From: Crocinitomicaceae bacterium | Lineage (GTDB): Bacteria > Bacteroidota > Bacteroidia > Flavobacteriales_D > Crocinitomicaceae | Length of the DNA: 64,000 bases | Assembly (NCBI GenBank): GCA_017984635.1 | Contig: JAGNZC010000001.1 | Coordinates: 1 to 64,000 of the forward strand | Reading direction: 5' to 3' | Shown: piece by piece, positions 32,005-41,387 of the stretch | Layout: each line of letters starts with the position of its first letter | Numbering within the stretch: the first letter of the stretch is position 1 | Program-made: the position numbers and the translations under genes | The notes under the pieces: generated by a model | Database searches by the model: none | Told to the model about the DNA's origin: nothing | What the model saw: only the letters and a program-made list of their open reading frames with translations

Positions 32005-32507
32005 AAAATTTATTTTTTTACCCTCTAAAAAATATCTCTACCTTTACACTTAAATCGGGCATTCATGTGTGTATTGGTTGCGTCAGCATCACTCGGCAAA
32101 GCAGCTTGTCCGCCTTCGTAAAGGGAAGTGTAGCCGCACTTCCTTTTATATTTTACAACTATTACCTGGGAAAATTTCAGAGAATAGAGTTGGTTTCAAT
32201 TTTAATATAACAACTTTACGTCTTAAATTTTAATAAAACAAATTTTCGTAATACCTTTATTGAAAAATACGTATAAACACGTAGAAGAATTTTCTATTTT
32301 TCGATACATTCTTTTTTAATGTTGTTCTATAAGCAACATTATTTATTTTGAAAAATTAGTTTGTGTTTTTATTAGTTTGTGTTTTTAAACTATTTATAAA
32401 TCAAGTTTATTACATATTGAACTGGAGCACTTGAAAAGTTAAGGATGAGTTTAAATACAGTTTAAACGTATACTTTTTGTTACTTTTAAAAAAATATTAT
32501 ACGTAAA
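32005..32507. other. Non-coding gap upstream of the precursor genes
   Basis: Two parts are visible. From about 32025 to 32150 is a GC-richer island (roughly half G+C, against about 30 percent around it) with an open minus-strand frame but no start codon. From 32150 to 32507 is very AT-rich DNA that should hold the promoters of the RiPP locus and of the methyltransferase, but I find no exact TAnnTTTG box for either. A near-match (TATACTTTTTG, 32468-32478) precedes the methyltransferase. Confidence 0.5.
32120..32147. repeat. Hairpin in the GC-rich island
   Basis: AAAGGGAAGTG and CACTTCCTTTT pair over eleven bases (one G-T pair) around a six-base loop. No long T run follows on either strand, so a terminator role is uncertain. 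Confidence 0.5.
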
Positions 32508-33122
32508 ATGGAATTCAGCAACAAAGCACATTGGGAAACAATATATACAACAAAAACGCCTGAACAAGTAAGTTGGACACAAGAAAAGCCAGCTATTTCA
32601 TTGGAATTAATTGAAGCATTTAATCTGCCGAAATCTGCTAAAATCATTGATATTGGTGGCGGAGATAGTTTGTTGGTAGATTTTTTATTGGAAGCTGGCT
32701 ATTCAGATATTACAGTTTTAGATATTTCACAAGCAGCATTGGATCGTGCAAAAAAGCGTTTAGGTTCACAAGCAGCAATGGTTACTTGGATTTGTTCAGA
32801 CATTCTTGATTTTAAGCCTTCAGAAATGTATCAACTTTGGCATGACCGAGCAGCCTTTCATTTTTTAACCCAGTCAAAAAGTATCGCAACGTATACGGAA
32901 TTAACAGAAAAGCATGCAGTAAATTTAATTATTGGGACATTTTCAGAAACAGGACCGTTGAAATGCAGTGGATTGGAAATCAAGCAATATACAGAACAAG
33001 CAATGAGCAAAACATTCGAACCAAATTTTCAAAAAATTGAATGTGTAAATTCAGTGCATGCAACGCCGTTTGACACCACACAAGATTTTATTTTTTGCAG
33101 GTTTCAACGCAATGCGTACTGA
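32508..33122 (+). CDS. Class I SAM-dependent methyltransferase
   Basis: The 204-residue protein has the SAM-binding motif I (AKIIDIGGGDSLLVDFLLEAGY) with the acidic motif II strand (ITVLDIS) and motif III-like WICSDILDFKP, followed by QLWHDRAAFHFL, a pattern seen in small methyltransferases of the thiopurine/tellurite-like group. The N-terminal NKAHWETIYTTKTPEQVSWTQ is also typical of that group. Substrate unknown. It diverges from the RiPP locus and ends one base before the converging cysS. Confidence 0.87.
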   Translation: MEFSNKAHWETIYTTKTPEQVSWTQEKPAISLELIEAFNLPKSAKIIDIGGGDSLLVDFLLEAGYSDITVLDISQAALDRAKKRLGSQAAMVTWICSDILDFKPSEMYQLWHDRAAFHFLTQSKSIATYTELTEKHAVNLIIGTFSETGPLKCSGLEIKQYTEQAMSKTFEPNFQKIECVNSVHATPFDTTQDFIFCRFQRNAY

Positions 33123-34589
33123 TTAGCTCCAAGTTGTTCCTTCTTTGCCATCTTTGACTGTAATTCCAGCGGCAGCAAGACCGTCACGGATTTTATCAGA
33201 TGTTGCCCAATCTTTTTGTTCGCGTGCTTGTTGACGAAGTGTTAATACTAAATCCATTACAGGAGCTAATTGTCCACTTTCGTTTGTTTGTTCGCTGGAT
33301 AAGCCAAGAACGCCCTCAACAAACCGAAGCAATTCCTTGTGTAAGGAAATTAAATCATCCGCTGAAATCGTTTCTTTTCCATCATTGATGAGGTTAATTT
33401 TTTTCGCTGCTTCAAATAAATTGGCAACCAAAATTGGTGCGTTGAAATCGTCATTCATTGCTGAATAAAAACTTTCTAAAAGTGCTGCAACATCAAACGA
33501 TGAAGTTGATGAAGTAGACAATTTAGAAACAAGAGAAAGCGCATCATTCAGACGGGCATAACCTTTTTCAGCTGCATTTAAGGCTTCAGGTGTAAAATCT
33601 AAATTGCTGCGATAATGTGCTTGCATCATGAAAAAACGAATGACATTTGGCGCGTATGGTTTGTCAAATAGTTCTGTTGTACCCTCAATGATTTCAAGTG
33701 GTAAAAAGTAATTCCCAAAAGATTTACTCATTTTTTGACCATTGACATTCAGCATATTGGCATGCATCCAAAAATTAGCAGGATTGCAACCAACAGCTCC
33801 GCAATGTTGTGCAATTTCATCTTCGTGGTGCGGGAATTTTAAATCCATACCACCACCGTGAATATCAAAATGTTTACCTAAGTATTTGGTACTCATTGCT
33901 GTACATTCGATGTGCCAACCTGGATTTCCATTTCCCCAAGGAGAACGCCAGATTTGCATATCATCTGGATTGGCTTTTTTCCACAAAGCAAAATCAGCGA
34001 AAAAGCGTTTTTCATCTTGCGCATTTAACACACGTGTTTCTTCTGCTAATTCGTCAATTTTACGGCCACTTAATTGGCCGTATTCGTATTTTTCACTGTA
34101 TTTTTTGACATCAAAATAAACGGAACCATTGACAACATACGCATATCCATTTTCGATGAGTTGCTCAATGATTTCAATTTGTTCTTGAATATGGCCTGTT
34201 GCTGTAGGCTCTATACTTGGCGCAAGTAAATTATAAATCCGTTGTAATTCTTGGAATTTTTGGTTGTATTTGTATACAATCTCTAGGGATTGAACTTGGG
34301 CTGCTTTCGCTGCTTTTCCAATACTATCTACAGCTTCACCTGCACTATTTGTAATATGACCTGCATCGGTAATATTACGAACATATTTTACGTCAAATCC
34401 TAGTGTTAAGAGGTAACGATAAATTAAATCAAAATTGATAAATGTGCGCATATTCCCCATGTGAGGCTCGCTATACAACGTTGGACCACACACATACATT
34501 CCAACAAAATCTTTGTGAATAGGAGTAAATTTTTCTTTTTTCCCAGAAAGTGTATTGTAAATGTGTAATGCGTTTTTTCTTTGATCCAT
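33123..34589 (-). CDS. cysS: Cysteine--tRNA ligase
   Basis: The 488-residue class I synthetase charges tRNA-Cys. Motifs are the zinc-site cysteine and HIGH variant in VCGPTLYSEPHMGNMRTF, PGWHIECTAMS with zinc ligands, HGGGMDLKFPHHEDEIAQ, and the KMSKS loop in GQKMSKSFGNYFLPLE. The C-terminal anticodon-binding part is complete (RQQAREQKDWATSDKIRDGLAAAGI). It is monocistronic with a -7 box upstream. Confidence 0.97.
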   Translation of the reverse strand: MDQRKNALHIYNTLSGKKEKFTPIHKDFVGMYVCGPTLYSEPHMGNMRTFINFDLIYRYLLTLGFDVKYVRNITDAGHITNSAGEAVDSIGKAAKAAQVQSLEIVYKYNQKFQELQRIYNLLAPSIEPTATGHIQEQIEIIEQLIENGYAYVVNGSVYFDVKKYSEKYEYGQLSGRKIDELAEETRVLNAQDEKRFFADFALWKKANPDDMQIWRSPWGNGNPGWHIECTAMSTKYLGKHFDIHGGGMDLKFPHHEDEIAQHCGAVGCNPANFWMHANMLNVNGQKMSKSFGNYFLPLEIIEGTTELFDKPYAPNVIRFFMMQAHYRSNLDFTPEALNAAEKGYARLNDALSLVSKLSTSSTSSFDVAALLESFYSAMNDDFNAPILVANLFEAAKKINLINDGKETISADDLISLHKELLRFVEGVLGLSSEQTNESGQLAPVMDLVLTLRQQAREQKDWATSDKIRDGLAAAGITVKDGKEGTTWS

Positions 34590-34607
34590 GAATTGATTTT
34601 TGAACTA

Positions 34608-34615
34608 CAAAAATA
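34608..34615 (-). promoter_or_regulatory. -7 box for cysS
   Basis: TATTTTTG on the minus strand, an exact TAnnTTTG match, 18 bases before the cysS ATG. Confidence 0.55.
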
Positions 34616-34701
34616 GGAATTTTTTACATTCTATTCTATCGACTATTTCTCAGTTCTTCAAAACGTCAACATTCTTATTTTTTTCGTCAAAAAAAATCGA
34701 A

Positions 34702-35661
34702 TTATGATTCAGCTAAAACTTCATTCACCCATGTTTTTCCCCATTCTTCTATTTCATTGGAAGTCCAAAGTGCAGGATAAAATATACGTTTTTGAAATCT
34801 TGGAGGTAAGTATTTTTGCCAATTTGTACCACCAGTTGCTGCGATATCAGCAGCCTGACCCTTGTTTAAATATTGAACAGCAGATTTGTAATGTGCTAAT
34901 GGCCAATTAATGTTTACATTGACATCATTTTGTTTTAACGCTTGAATGACTAAAGGATTTTGTTGGTCTTCTTTAGACAATCTAAGGTAAACTTGCCACA
35001 AATTTGTTTGTGTAGATTGTTCACCTAAATTGATAAATTCTTCTTGGTATCGTTCTTCAAACTGAATTAAGGTCAACGTTTTTTTGCCTGTTCCAATTTC
35101 TGTTGCGCCTTCTTTCCAATAAATATGTTCATACATCGCTGGAATGGATGATGAAAAAGAAAATTCTTGGCGTTTATCTTTGTGTACTAAATTGATGAAA
35201 TCAGTACTTAGAATTTCTATGAAACGGTATTGCGCTGATTGAAAACCACTTGCAGGAAGCAATGACATTCTAAATTGTAGAAACTGATCTCGTTCCATTC
35301 CGTTAATCATAATTTCAAAACTTTTTATTAACGCTTCAAAATAACGATTAATACGCGTTACTCTATCTATAAAAAAAGCAGCAGTTAATTCCTTTTTTTG
35401 ACCAAGTTGTTTGAATTCATGGATCGATAATTTAAAATACAATTCCGTAATTTGATGGTACATAATAAAAATCTCTTCATCTGGAATTTGTGTTTTTGGC
35501 TTTTGCAAACTTAGTAAAGTATCTAATGCAATGTAATCCCAATATTTAGTAGTATCAGCATACAATAATCCATCTAAGTATGAAAGCAAATCTTGTCCTA
35601 ATGCTGTATACTTTTCATTCAACTGCTCTAGGCGGTTTTGTATTTCGGGTGTTATTTCCAT
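34702..35661 (-). CDS. Tryptophan 2,3-dioxygenase family protein
   Basis: The 319-residue heme protein matches tryptophan 2,3-dioxygenases in layout: YWDYIALDTLLSLQKPK (substrate loop), DEEIFIMYHQITELYFKLSIHEF with a His/Tyr motif of the family, FLQFRMSLLPASGFQSAQYRFIE (the conserved R-x-x-L-x-P-A-S-G-F-Q-S element) and a C-terminal TGGTNWQKYLPPRFQKR, where the TGGT motif is diagnostic. It opens the indole ring of tryptophan to N-formylkynurenine. ATG 35661 is preferred over a TTG two codons earlier. It carries a good promoter of its own. Confidence 0.9.
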   Translation of the reverse strand: MEITPEIQNRLEQLNEKYTALGQDLLSYLDGLLYADTTKYWDYIALDTLLSLQKPKTQIPDEEIFIMYHQITELYFKLSIHEFKQLGQKKELTAAFFIDRVTRINRYFEALIKSFEIMINGMERDQFLQFRMSLLPASGFQSAQYRFIEILSTDFINLVHKDKRQEFSFSSSIPAMYEHIYWKEGATEIGTGKKTLTLIQFEERYQEEFINLGEQSTQTNLWQVYLRLSKEDQQNPLVIQALKQNDVNVNINWPLAHYKSAVQYLNKGQAADIAATGGTNWQKYLPPRFQKRIFYPALWTSNEIEEWGKTWVNEVLAES

Positions 35662-35679
35662 GTTCAATTTTTAACATTA

Positions 35680-35710
35680 CAAAGGTAGTATTTGCGCAAT
35701 GCCTTGCAAA
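35680..35710 (-). promoter_or_regulatory. Promoter of the tryptophan dioxygenase gene
   Basis: On the minus strand TTTG (35710-35707), 19 bases, TACCTTTG (35687-35680): both boxes match the Bacteroidota consensus. Confidence 0.75.
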
Positions 35711-35769
35711 TGCTTGTTAATATTTTAACATTTTTAAGTTAAAACACGTTGTTTACTGACTGACTTTTA

Positions 35770-35798
35770 CAAAAAATGGGCACTTAAAAAGCGCCCAT
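35770..35798 (-). terminator. Terminator of aspS
   Basis: On the minus strand ATGGGCGC and GTGCCCAT (one G-T pair) enclose TTTTTAA and are followed by six T. Confidence 0.75.
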
Positions 35799-35843
35799 CA
35801 ACTCTATTAAGCGCCTTATATGGAGCTTTTGTCTTTTATCAAA

Positions 35844-37589
35844 TTACTTCAAACGAATACCCAATTCTTTTAATTGAACTTCGTTTAAAAGGGAAGGAGC
35901 ATCAATCATTGTATCGCGACCACTGTTATTTTTTGGGAATGCGATGTAATCACGAATCGATTCTGAGCCGCCCATTGTTGCAACTAAACGATCTAAACCA
36001 AATGCCAAACCACCGTGTGGAGGAGCTCCGTATTCAAATGCACTCATTAAGAAGCCAAATTGTTCTTGCGCTTCTTCTTTTGAGAATCCTAACAAATCAA
36101 ACATGCGCGATTGCAAATCACGGTCGTGAATTCGAATCGATCCACCACCCAATTCCACACCATTCATTGCTAAATCATAGGCATTGGCACGAACTTTTCC
36201 TGGTTCTGTTTGAATTAAATGCATGTCTTCTGGTTTCGGGGAAGTAAATGGATGATGCATAGCATGGTAGCGTTCATTTTCTTCATCCCATTCTAGTAGA
36301 GGAAAATCCAATACCCATAAAGGTTTAAAAGTGTTTGGATTACGTAAACCAAGTTCATTTCCAAGGTGTAAACGCAATTCATTTAATTGCTTTCTTGTTT
36401 TTTCTAAATCTCCACTCAACACAAAAATCAAATCCCCAGGTTTCGCATTGGCTGCTTTCGCCCATTGTGCTAAATCTTCTTGTGTATAGAATTTATCAAC
36501 GGAAGATTTGAACGAGCCATCTGCATTGCAACGCACATAAACTAATCCTTTCGCACCAATTTGTGGACGTTTTACCCATTCAGTTAATTCATCAATTTGT
36601 TTACGTGTATATTCCACACAATCCGCAGCATTAATTGCAATAACGGCTTCAGCGGAATCAAAAATGGCAAAGTCTTTTCCTTTTGCAAGTTCTGTTAAAT
36701 AAACAAACTCCATGTCAAAACGAATGTCTGGTTTGTCGGAACCATAACGCGCCATTGCTTCCGCATAATCCATGCGTGGGAAAGGCTCTGTAAATTCTAC
36801 ACCGCGAACCGTTTTAAACAAATGTTTGATTAAACCTTCAAACGTATTTAAGATATCATCTTGTTCTACAAACGCCATTTCACAGTCAATCTGTGTAAAT
36901 TCTGGTTGACGGTCTGCACGTAAATCTTCATCTCTGAAGCATTTTACGATTTGGTAATAACGGTCAAATCCTGAAACCATCAACAATTGTTTGAACGTTT
37001 GAGGAGACTGAGGTAAAGCATAAAATTGACCTTCATTCATGCGAGATGGAACCACAAAATCACGGGCACCTTCAGGAGTTGATTTGATCAACATCGGTGT
37101 TTCAACATCTAAGAAATCCAATGAATCCAAGTAATTACGTGTTTCCAAGGCAACTTTATTACGCAAACGCAATTTTTGTTGAACAGGACCTCTACGTAAA
37201 TCTAAATATCGGTATTGTAAACGCAATTCATCCCCACCATCTGTTTCATCTTCAATGGTAAATGGCGGTAATTTCGCAGCGTTTAAAAGGGTTAATTTTG
37301 AAACAACAATTTCTATATCACCTGTTGACAGGTTGGCATTTTTACTAGATCTTTCAATTACAGAACCTTCTACTTGAATGACAAATTCACGTCCTAACTT
37401 ACGCGCTTGCATGCACAAATCTGCATTTTCTTCTAAGTTAAACGCTAATTGAGTGATGCCATAACGGTCACGTAAATCAACAAATGTCATACCACCCAAA
37501 TCTCTTGAGCGTTGCATCCATCCAGCTAATGTTACTGTTGTCCCTATGTGTTCTTTGCGTAATTCTCCACAAGTGTGTGATCTATACAT
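35844..37589 (-). CDS. aspS: Aspartate--tRNA ligase
   Basis: The 581-residue class IIb synthetase starts [44 protein letters not shown] (anticodon OB-fold), followed by motif 2 ([23 protein letters not shown]), the bacterial GAD insertion in the middle, and motif 3 ([13 protein letters not shown]). It charges tRNA-Asp. It lies 27 bases after the carboxylase gene and may share its transcript; a terminator follows. Confidence 0.97.
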   Translation of the reverse strand: MYRSHTCGELRKEHIGTTVTLAGWMQRSRDLGGMTFVDLRDRYGITQLAFNLEENADLCMQARKLGREFVIQVEGSVIERSSKNANLSTGDIEIVVSKLTLLNAAKLPPFTIEDETDGGDELRLQYRYLDLRRGPVQQKLRLRNKVALETRNYLDSLDFLDVETPMLIKSTPEGARDFVVPSRMNEGQFYALPQSPQTFKQLLMVSGFDRYYQIVKCFRDEDLRADRQPEFTQIDCEMAFVEQDDILNTFEGLIKHLFKTVRGVEFTEPFPRMDYAEAMARYGSDKPDIRFDMEFVYLTELAKGKDFAIFDSAEAVIAINAADCVEYTRKQIDELTEWVKRPQIGAKGLVYVRCNADGSFKSSVDKFYTQEDLAQWAKAANAKPGDLIFVLSGDLEKTRKQLNELRLHLGNELGLRNPNTFKPLWVLDFPLLEWDEENERYHAMHHPFTSPKPEDMHLIQTEPGKVRANAYDLAMNGVELGGGSIRIHDRDLQSRMFDLLGFSKEEAQEQFGFLMSAFEYGAPPHGGLAFGLDRLVATMGGSESIRDYIAFPKNNSGRDTMIDAPSLLNEVQLKELGIRLK

Positions 37590-37616
37590 TTTTACTAATT
37601 TGAAAGTTGTTATTAT

Positions 37617-39158
37617 TTACAATGGAATGTTTCCGTGTTTTTTAATAGGTAATGATTCTGCTTTATTTTCAAGCATTTTAAAGGCAGCAATTAAGCGGGC
37701 ACGAGTTTCTTCAGGGAAGATAACAGCGTCCACAATTCCTCTTTCAGCAGCACGATATGGATTGGCAAATAAATCGGCATATTCTGCTTCTTTTTCTAAC
37801 CATTTTTCTTCTGAATTAGCTGCTTCTGAAATTTCACGTTTAAAGATAATTTCAGCAGCACCTTTCGCACCCATAACTGCAATTTCGGCTGTTGGCCATG
37901 CAAAATTTAAGTCAGCACCTAAACTGTTTGAATTCATAACACAGAAGGCACCCCCGTAGGCTTTTCGGGTAATGACTGTAATTCTTGGAACGGTTGCTTC
38001 AGCAAAAGCATACAACAATTTTGCACCATGTGTAATGATGCCTCTCCATTCTTGATCTGTACCAGGTAAAAATCCTGGAACGTCTTCAAATACCAATAAT
38101 GGAATATTGAAAGAATCACAAAAACGAACAAAACGAGCAGATTTGCGAGAAGCGTCAATGTCTAAAACTCCTGCCATTGCTGCAGGTTGATTGGCAACAA
38201 TCCCAATTGTTTTACCTTCCAAACGTCCAAAACCAACCACAATGTTTTTAGCAAAGTCTTCTTGAACTTCCCTAAAACTTTCGTCGTCAATTACGCAATC
38301 AATTACTTTACGAATGTCGTAAGGCATGTTGATGTTATCTGGAATGATGTTTTTTATTTGTTCTAATTTCGAAGGATTGAATGAAAAACGTTCTGGTTGA
38401 GGCGCTAATTCATTTGCGTTTTGTGGCATATACGTAATTAAATCACGTACTTTTTTCAAACATTCCACATCATTGGATGCTGTAAAATGATTCACACCAG
38501 ATTTTTCCGCATGTGTTTTTGCACCTCCTAAATCTTCAGAACTGACTTCTTCATGCGTTACTGTTTTTACAACGTTTGGACCCGTTACAAACATGTAAGA
38601 AGTTTCTTCTACCATGAAAATAAAATCGGTTAATGCAGGTGAATAAACGGCTCCTCCAGCACAAGGTCCCATGATTACAGAGATTTGAGGCACAACACCT
38701 GATGCACGAGTATTGCGGAAGAAAATATCAGCATAACCAGAAAGTGAAACAACACCTTCTTGAATACGTGCCCCGCCAGAATCGTTTAATCCAATAACAG
38801 GCGCTCCATTTTTCATCGCTAAATCCATCACGCGACAAATTTTCGCAGCATGTGTTTCTGAAAGTGAACCTCCTAAAACTGTAAAGTCTTGCGAAAACAC
38901 ATAAATTAAGCGTCCGTGTATGGTTCCATAACCTGTAATGACACCATCTCCAGGAAAATGCGTTTTATCTAAACCGAATGTTGTAGCTCGGTGCTCAACA
39001 AACTGACCAATTTCTTGAAATGAATTTTCATCCAACAATTGTGTAATGCGTTCACGAGCAGTTAGCTTACCCTGTTGGTGTTGTTTATCGATACGTGTTT
39101 GTCCACCTCCAACTAAAGAAGCTTCACGTTTATTTTGTAGCGCTTGATTTTTATCCAT
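37617..39158 (-). CDS. Acyl-CoA carboxylase carboxyltransferase (beta) subunit
   Basis: The 513-residue protein belongs to the propionyl/methylmalonyl-CoA carboxyltransferase family: [20 protein letters not shown] at the start, [42 protein letters not shown] (acyl-CoA oxyanion hole), [19 protein letters not shown], and the second-half [25 protein letters not shown] with [10 protein letters not shown]. It transfers carboxyl from biotin to acyl-CoA or acts in a decarboxylase; partners are not in the window. ATG 39158 is chosen because the longer frame (to 39197) would include the promoter box. Confidence 0.92.
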   Translation of the reverse strand: MDKNQALQNKREASLVGGGQTRIDKQHQQGKLTARERITQLLDENSFQEIGQFVEHRATTFGLDKTHFPGDGVITGYGTIHGRLIYVFSQDFTVLGGSLSETHAAKICRVMDLAMKNGAPVIGLNDSGGARIQEGVVSLSGYADIFFRNTRASGVVPQISVIMGPCAGGAVYSPALTDFIFMVEETSYMFVTGPNVVKTVTHEEVSSEDLGGAKTHAEKSGVNHFTASNDVECLKKVRDLITYMPQNANELAPQPERFSFNPSKLEQIKNIIPDNINMPYDIRKVIDCVIDDESFREVQEDFAKNIVVGFGRLEGKTIGIVANQPAAMAGVLDIDASRKSARFVRFCDSFNIPLLVFEDVPGFLPGTDQEWRGIITHGAKLLYAFAEATVPRITVITRKAYGGAFCVMNSNSLGADLNFAWPTAEIAVMGAKGAAEIIFKREISEAANSEEKWLEKEAEYADLFANPYRAAERGIVDAVIFPEETRARLIAAFKMLENKAESLPIKKHGNIPL

Positions 39159-39194
39159 AAATGCTATTTTAACCGCTTTGTTAAAAAGGGATAG

Positions 39195-39202
39195 CAAAGA
39201 TA
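39195..39202 (-). promoter_or_regulatory. -7 box for the carboxylase gene
   Basis: TATCTTTG on the minus strand, exact consensus, 36 bases before ATG 39158. Confidence 0.6.
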
Positions 39203-39256
39203 ATTTTAAATGTTAAATACAGGAAGAAGAAGAGTGGAAAAAACGTTTTTGAGGGA

Positions 39257-40228
39257 TCATTTTTTATTGTGTGAAATCTCAAATTGACCAAATTTTATCA
39301 AAAATCCCCGTTTTGAATCATCCGTTTTTTTACTTATTTTAAAGTCAATTTCTTTGTTCAATAGATTTCCTAAACGGTTGGTTATTGGTTGAATGGGATT
39401 GTGCATTTGATCTGATTTAGTTGGATTCGACTCAATTGCAAGATTTTCGGGTGTATTTGTTGTAGGTATTGGCGTAGTAATTTCTTCAACTATATTAGGA
39501 TTAGCTGGTATTTCAAGTTGAACAATACAATCTCTTGGAGGCATTTCATGAATATGTGTGACAATTATTGGAAGCTCGTTTTTTAGAACCTGGTTAGAAC
39601 TTGTTTTTTCAATTTTAGTTGCGAAGTTAGTTTGAACTGTATTTTTAAGTACTTTATTTACAGGCTTTTCAACGGTTTTCTTCGCAGATTGAACACTTGA
39701 TTTTTTAGAACTATTTAGAACGGAATTAGAACTAAAAACTTGAGTCAAGATGAAAAAACCGATCAAACATGCAGCTGCTAATGCACTATAAATTGGCCAG
39801 AGTGTTCTTTTCGCTTCTTTCTTCAGGGTTTGTTTTGCTGGGAAAACGCAGATTAAATCTGGTTTAAGTTGGGTAAACTTCAACAACTCAAACTCTTTTT
39901 GTGCAGGTGGATTATTAAGCAAAAAAGAAGCTAGTTCACTGACTTTTTTTGGAGTTAATTCGTTTTCAATTGCTGCTAAAAGAAAAATCGAATAATTTGA
40001 ATGATTAATAGGAGCATAAGCGGTATTTATTTGGTATAAAGTGGTTTTAAATTCTGTGTCTATTGTGGATTCAATTGCTTCAACAGTAGGAAGCGCTTCA
40101 TCCGTTAGTTGAAGATCCGGATTGTTTGCTAAAAAATCTAAAAACAACAAACGTACTTCTTCACTCAAGTTCCCTTCCAGGTAATCGAGGTAAAAAGCTT
40201 CGTAATTTGTTGTATTAATTTGTTCCAT
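39257..40228 (-). CDS. Probable anti-sigma factor (single-pass membrane protein)
   Basis: The 323-residue protein has an N-terminal cytoplasmic helical region beginning with NYEAFYLDYLEGNLSEEVRLLFLDFLANNPDL, a motif usual at the start of Bacteroidota anti-sigma proteins, one membrane helix near residues 155-173 (IYSALAAACLIGFFILTQVF), and a Ser/Thr/Lys/Pro-rich periplasmic tail. It begins one base after the stop of the sigma-factor gene, the usual sigma/anti-sigma pair. Target stress unknown. Confidence 0.75.
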   Translation of the reverse strand: MEQINTTNYEAFYLDYLEGNLSEEVRLLFLDFLANNPDLQLTDEALPTVEAIESTIDTEFKTTLYQINTAYAPINHSNYSIFLLAAIENELTPKKVSELASFLLNNPPAQKEFELLKFTQLKPDLICVFPAKQTLKKEAKRTLWPIYSALAAACLIGFFILTQVFSSNSVLNSSKKSSVQSAKKTVEKPVNKVLKNTVQTNFATKIEKTSSNQVLKNELPIIVTHIHEMPPRDCIVQLEIPANPNIVEEITTPIPTTNTPENLAIESNPTKSDQMHNPIQPITNRLGNLLNKEIDFKISKKTDDSKRGFLIKFGQFEISHNKK

Positions 40229-40229
40229 T

Positions 40230-40715
40230 TTAGAGTACTAAATCTAAATCTTTAATATAATTTTTCATAGTTTGTCGCGCACGAAAAATATACACTTTAA
40301 CTTGCGCTTCACTTAGGTTCGTTATTTCAGCAATTTCACCATAACTGTATCCTTCATAATCTCTTAACAACACCACCGATTGTTGAATCAATGGCAATTT
40401 TTCTAGGGTTTCATGAATGATTGTTTGCAGGTCAAATTCAGGTAATTTCGCTTGTTGAGGAGCTTCTTTCAAGCGTTCAAAATCGCCATTTCTTTTTTCT
40501 TTTTTCACCCAATCTATAATTGAATGATAGGCAGTTGTAAACAAATAAGACTTTACTTTTTCGGCATTTATTTCTTTATGCTTGACCCAAACTTTTGAAA
40601 AGGTTTCTTGTACAATGTCTTTCGCTGAATCCTCATTTCTAAGGTGTTTCAACGCAAATCGATAGATACTATCTGCAAAAATATCTACTGCATTATTGTA
40701 TTCAGTTACCGTCAT
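40230..40715 (-). CDS. ECF-type RNA polymerase sigma factor
   Basis: The 161-residue protein has sigma region 2 (DIFADSIYRFALKHLRNEDSAKDIVQETFSKVWVKHKEI, then YLFTTAYHSIIDWVKKEKR) and region 4 (LPLIQQSVVLLRDYEGYSYGEIAEITNLSEAQVKVYIFRARQTMKNYI). It directs RNA polymerase to a regulon held in check by the membrane protein encoded just downstream. It diverges from a membrane protein gene at 40794, a possible target. Confidence 0.93.
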   Translation of the reverse strand: MTVTEYNNAVDIFADSIYRFALKHLRNEDSAKDIVQETFSKVWVKHKEINAEKVKSYLFTTAYHSIIDWVKKEKRNGDFERLKEAPQQAKLPEFDLQTIIHETLEKLPLIQQSVVLLRDYEGYSYGEIAEITNLSEAQVKVYIFRARQTMKNYIKDLDLVL

Positions 40716-40780
40716 GTTAGTTTCAAATCGCTTCTAAGACGAACAAGTTACAAATTAGTTACAGTTCCTTTTGATTTTTT

Positions 40781-40788
40781 TACTTTTG
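40781..40788 (+). promoter_or_regulatory. -7 box next to the 40794 start
   Basis: TACTTTTG, exact TAnnTTTG, ends five bases before the ATG at 40794, so the mRNA would have almost no leader. Confidence 0.55.
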
Positions 40789-40793
40789 TGCTT

Positions 40794-41387
40794 ATGCAAA
40801 AACAAAAATACATTCAATTATTTGCGGATGCCTTGATTCCTTTACTTGGTTTCTTTTTTTGGCATTGGAATCTTTATTTCATCGTTCTATTTTATTTAAT
40901 TGATGCATTGAGTGCTCTAATTTTTGCACATGTTGAGGCAAATAAAATCCAAGTAACTCAGAAAAATGGCAACAAAGCATGGCTTGTTTTGGGAGGAATT
41001 AGTTCATTATTGTTTCTTTTTATGCTGTTTCTTACTCATGTTATTATTCTGAAAATACATCCTTCCATTCAATTTAAAAAGGAATTGATTGCTTTTTGGC
41101 AGTATGAAGACATGGGTTTTGCACAAGGTTATATACTAATTCCTTTGTTGCTATTTGGAGGTTACCAGCGGTATAAAATGGAATTTCTCATCCCGAATAT
41201 GGCGCAACGTATTCAGATGCAAATACATTGGAAAAAACAGATCTATGCGTATACTTTTTTATTAATGGGCTTACTCCTCACTTTTGGATTATTGCAAGTT
41301 GTTGTGTTTACAGAAACAATTTATGTATTAGCTTTAATCATTGGACTCAGTTTAGCTGGATTTTTACGCTTAAAATTTTTTAATTAG
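40794..41387 (+). CDS. Polytopic membrane protein of unknown function
   Basis: With ATG 40794 the product is 197 residues and starts MQKQKYIQLFADALIPLLGFFFWHWNLYFIVLFYLIDALSAL; a longer frame begins inside the divergent sigma gene and contains the promoter box, so it is rejected. Five or so hydrophobic helices are visible, with the second near KAWLVLGGISSLLFLFMLFLTHV and two at the C-terminus. I do not recognise the family. Its 3' end overlaps the convergent lipoprotein gene by eight bases. Confidence 0.72.
   Translation: MQKQKYIQLFADALIPLLGFFFWHWNLYFIVLFYLIDALSALIFAHVEANKIQVTQKNGNKAWLVLGGISSLLFLFMLFLTHVIILKIHPSIQFKKELIAFWQYEDMGFAQGYILIPLLLFGGYQRYKMEFLIPNMAQRIQMQIHWKKQIYAYTFLLMGLLLTFGLLQVVVFTETIYVLALIIGLSLAGFLRLKFFN

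Noticed and set aside
32120..32147. Terminator for the methyltransferase or RiPP locus
   Set aside because: The hairpin has no T run on either strand and lies upstream of both genes.
37546..37959. 137-aa plus-strand ORF
   Set aside because: Antisense to the end of the carboxylase gene and the start of aspS.
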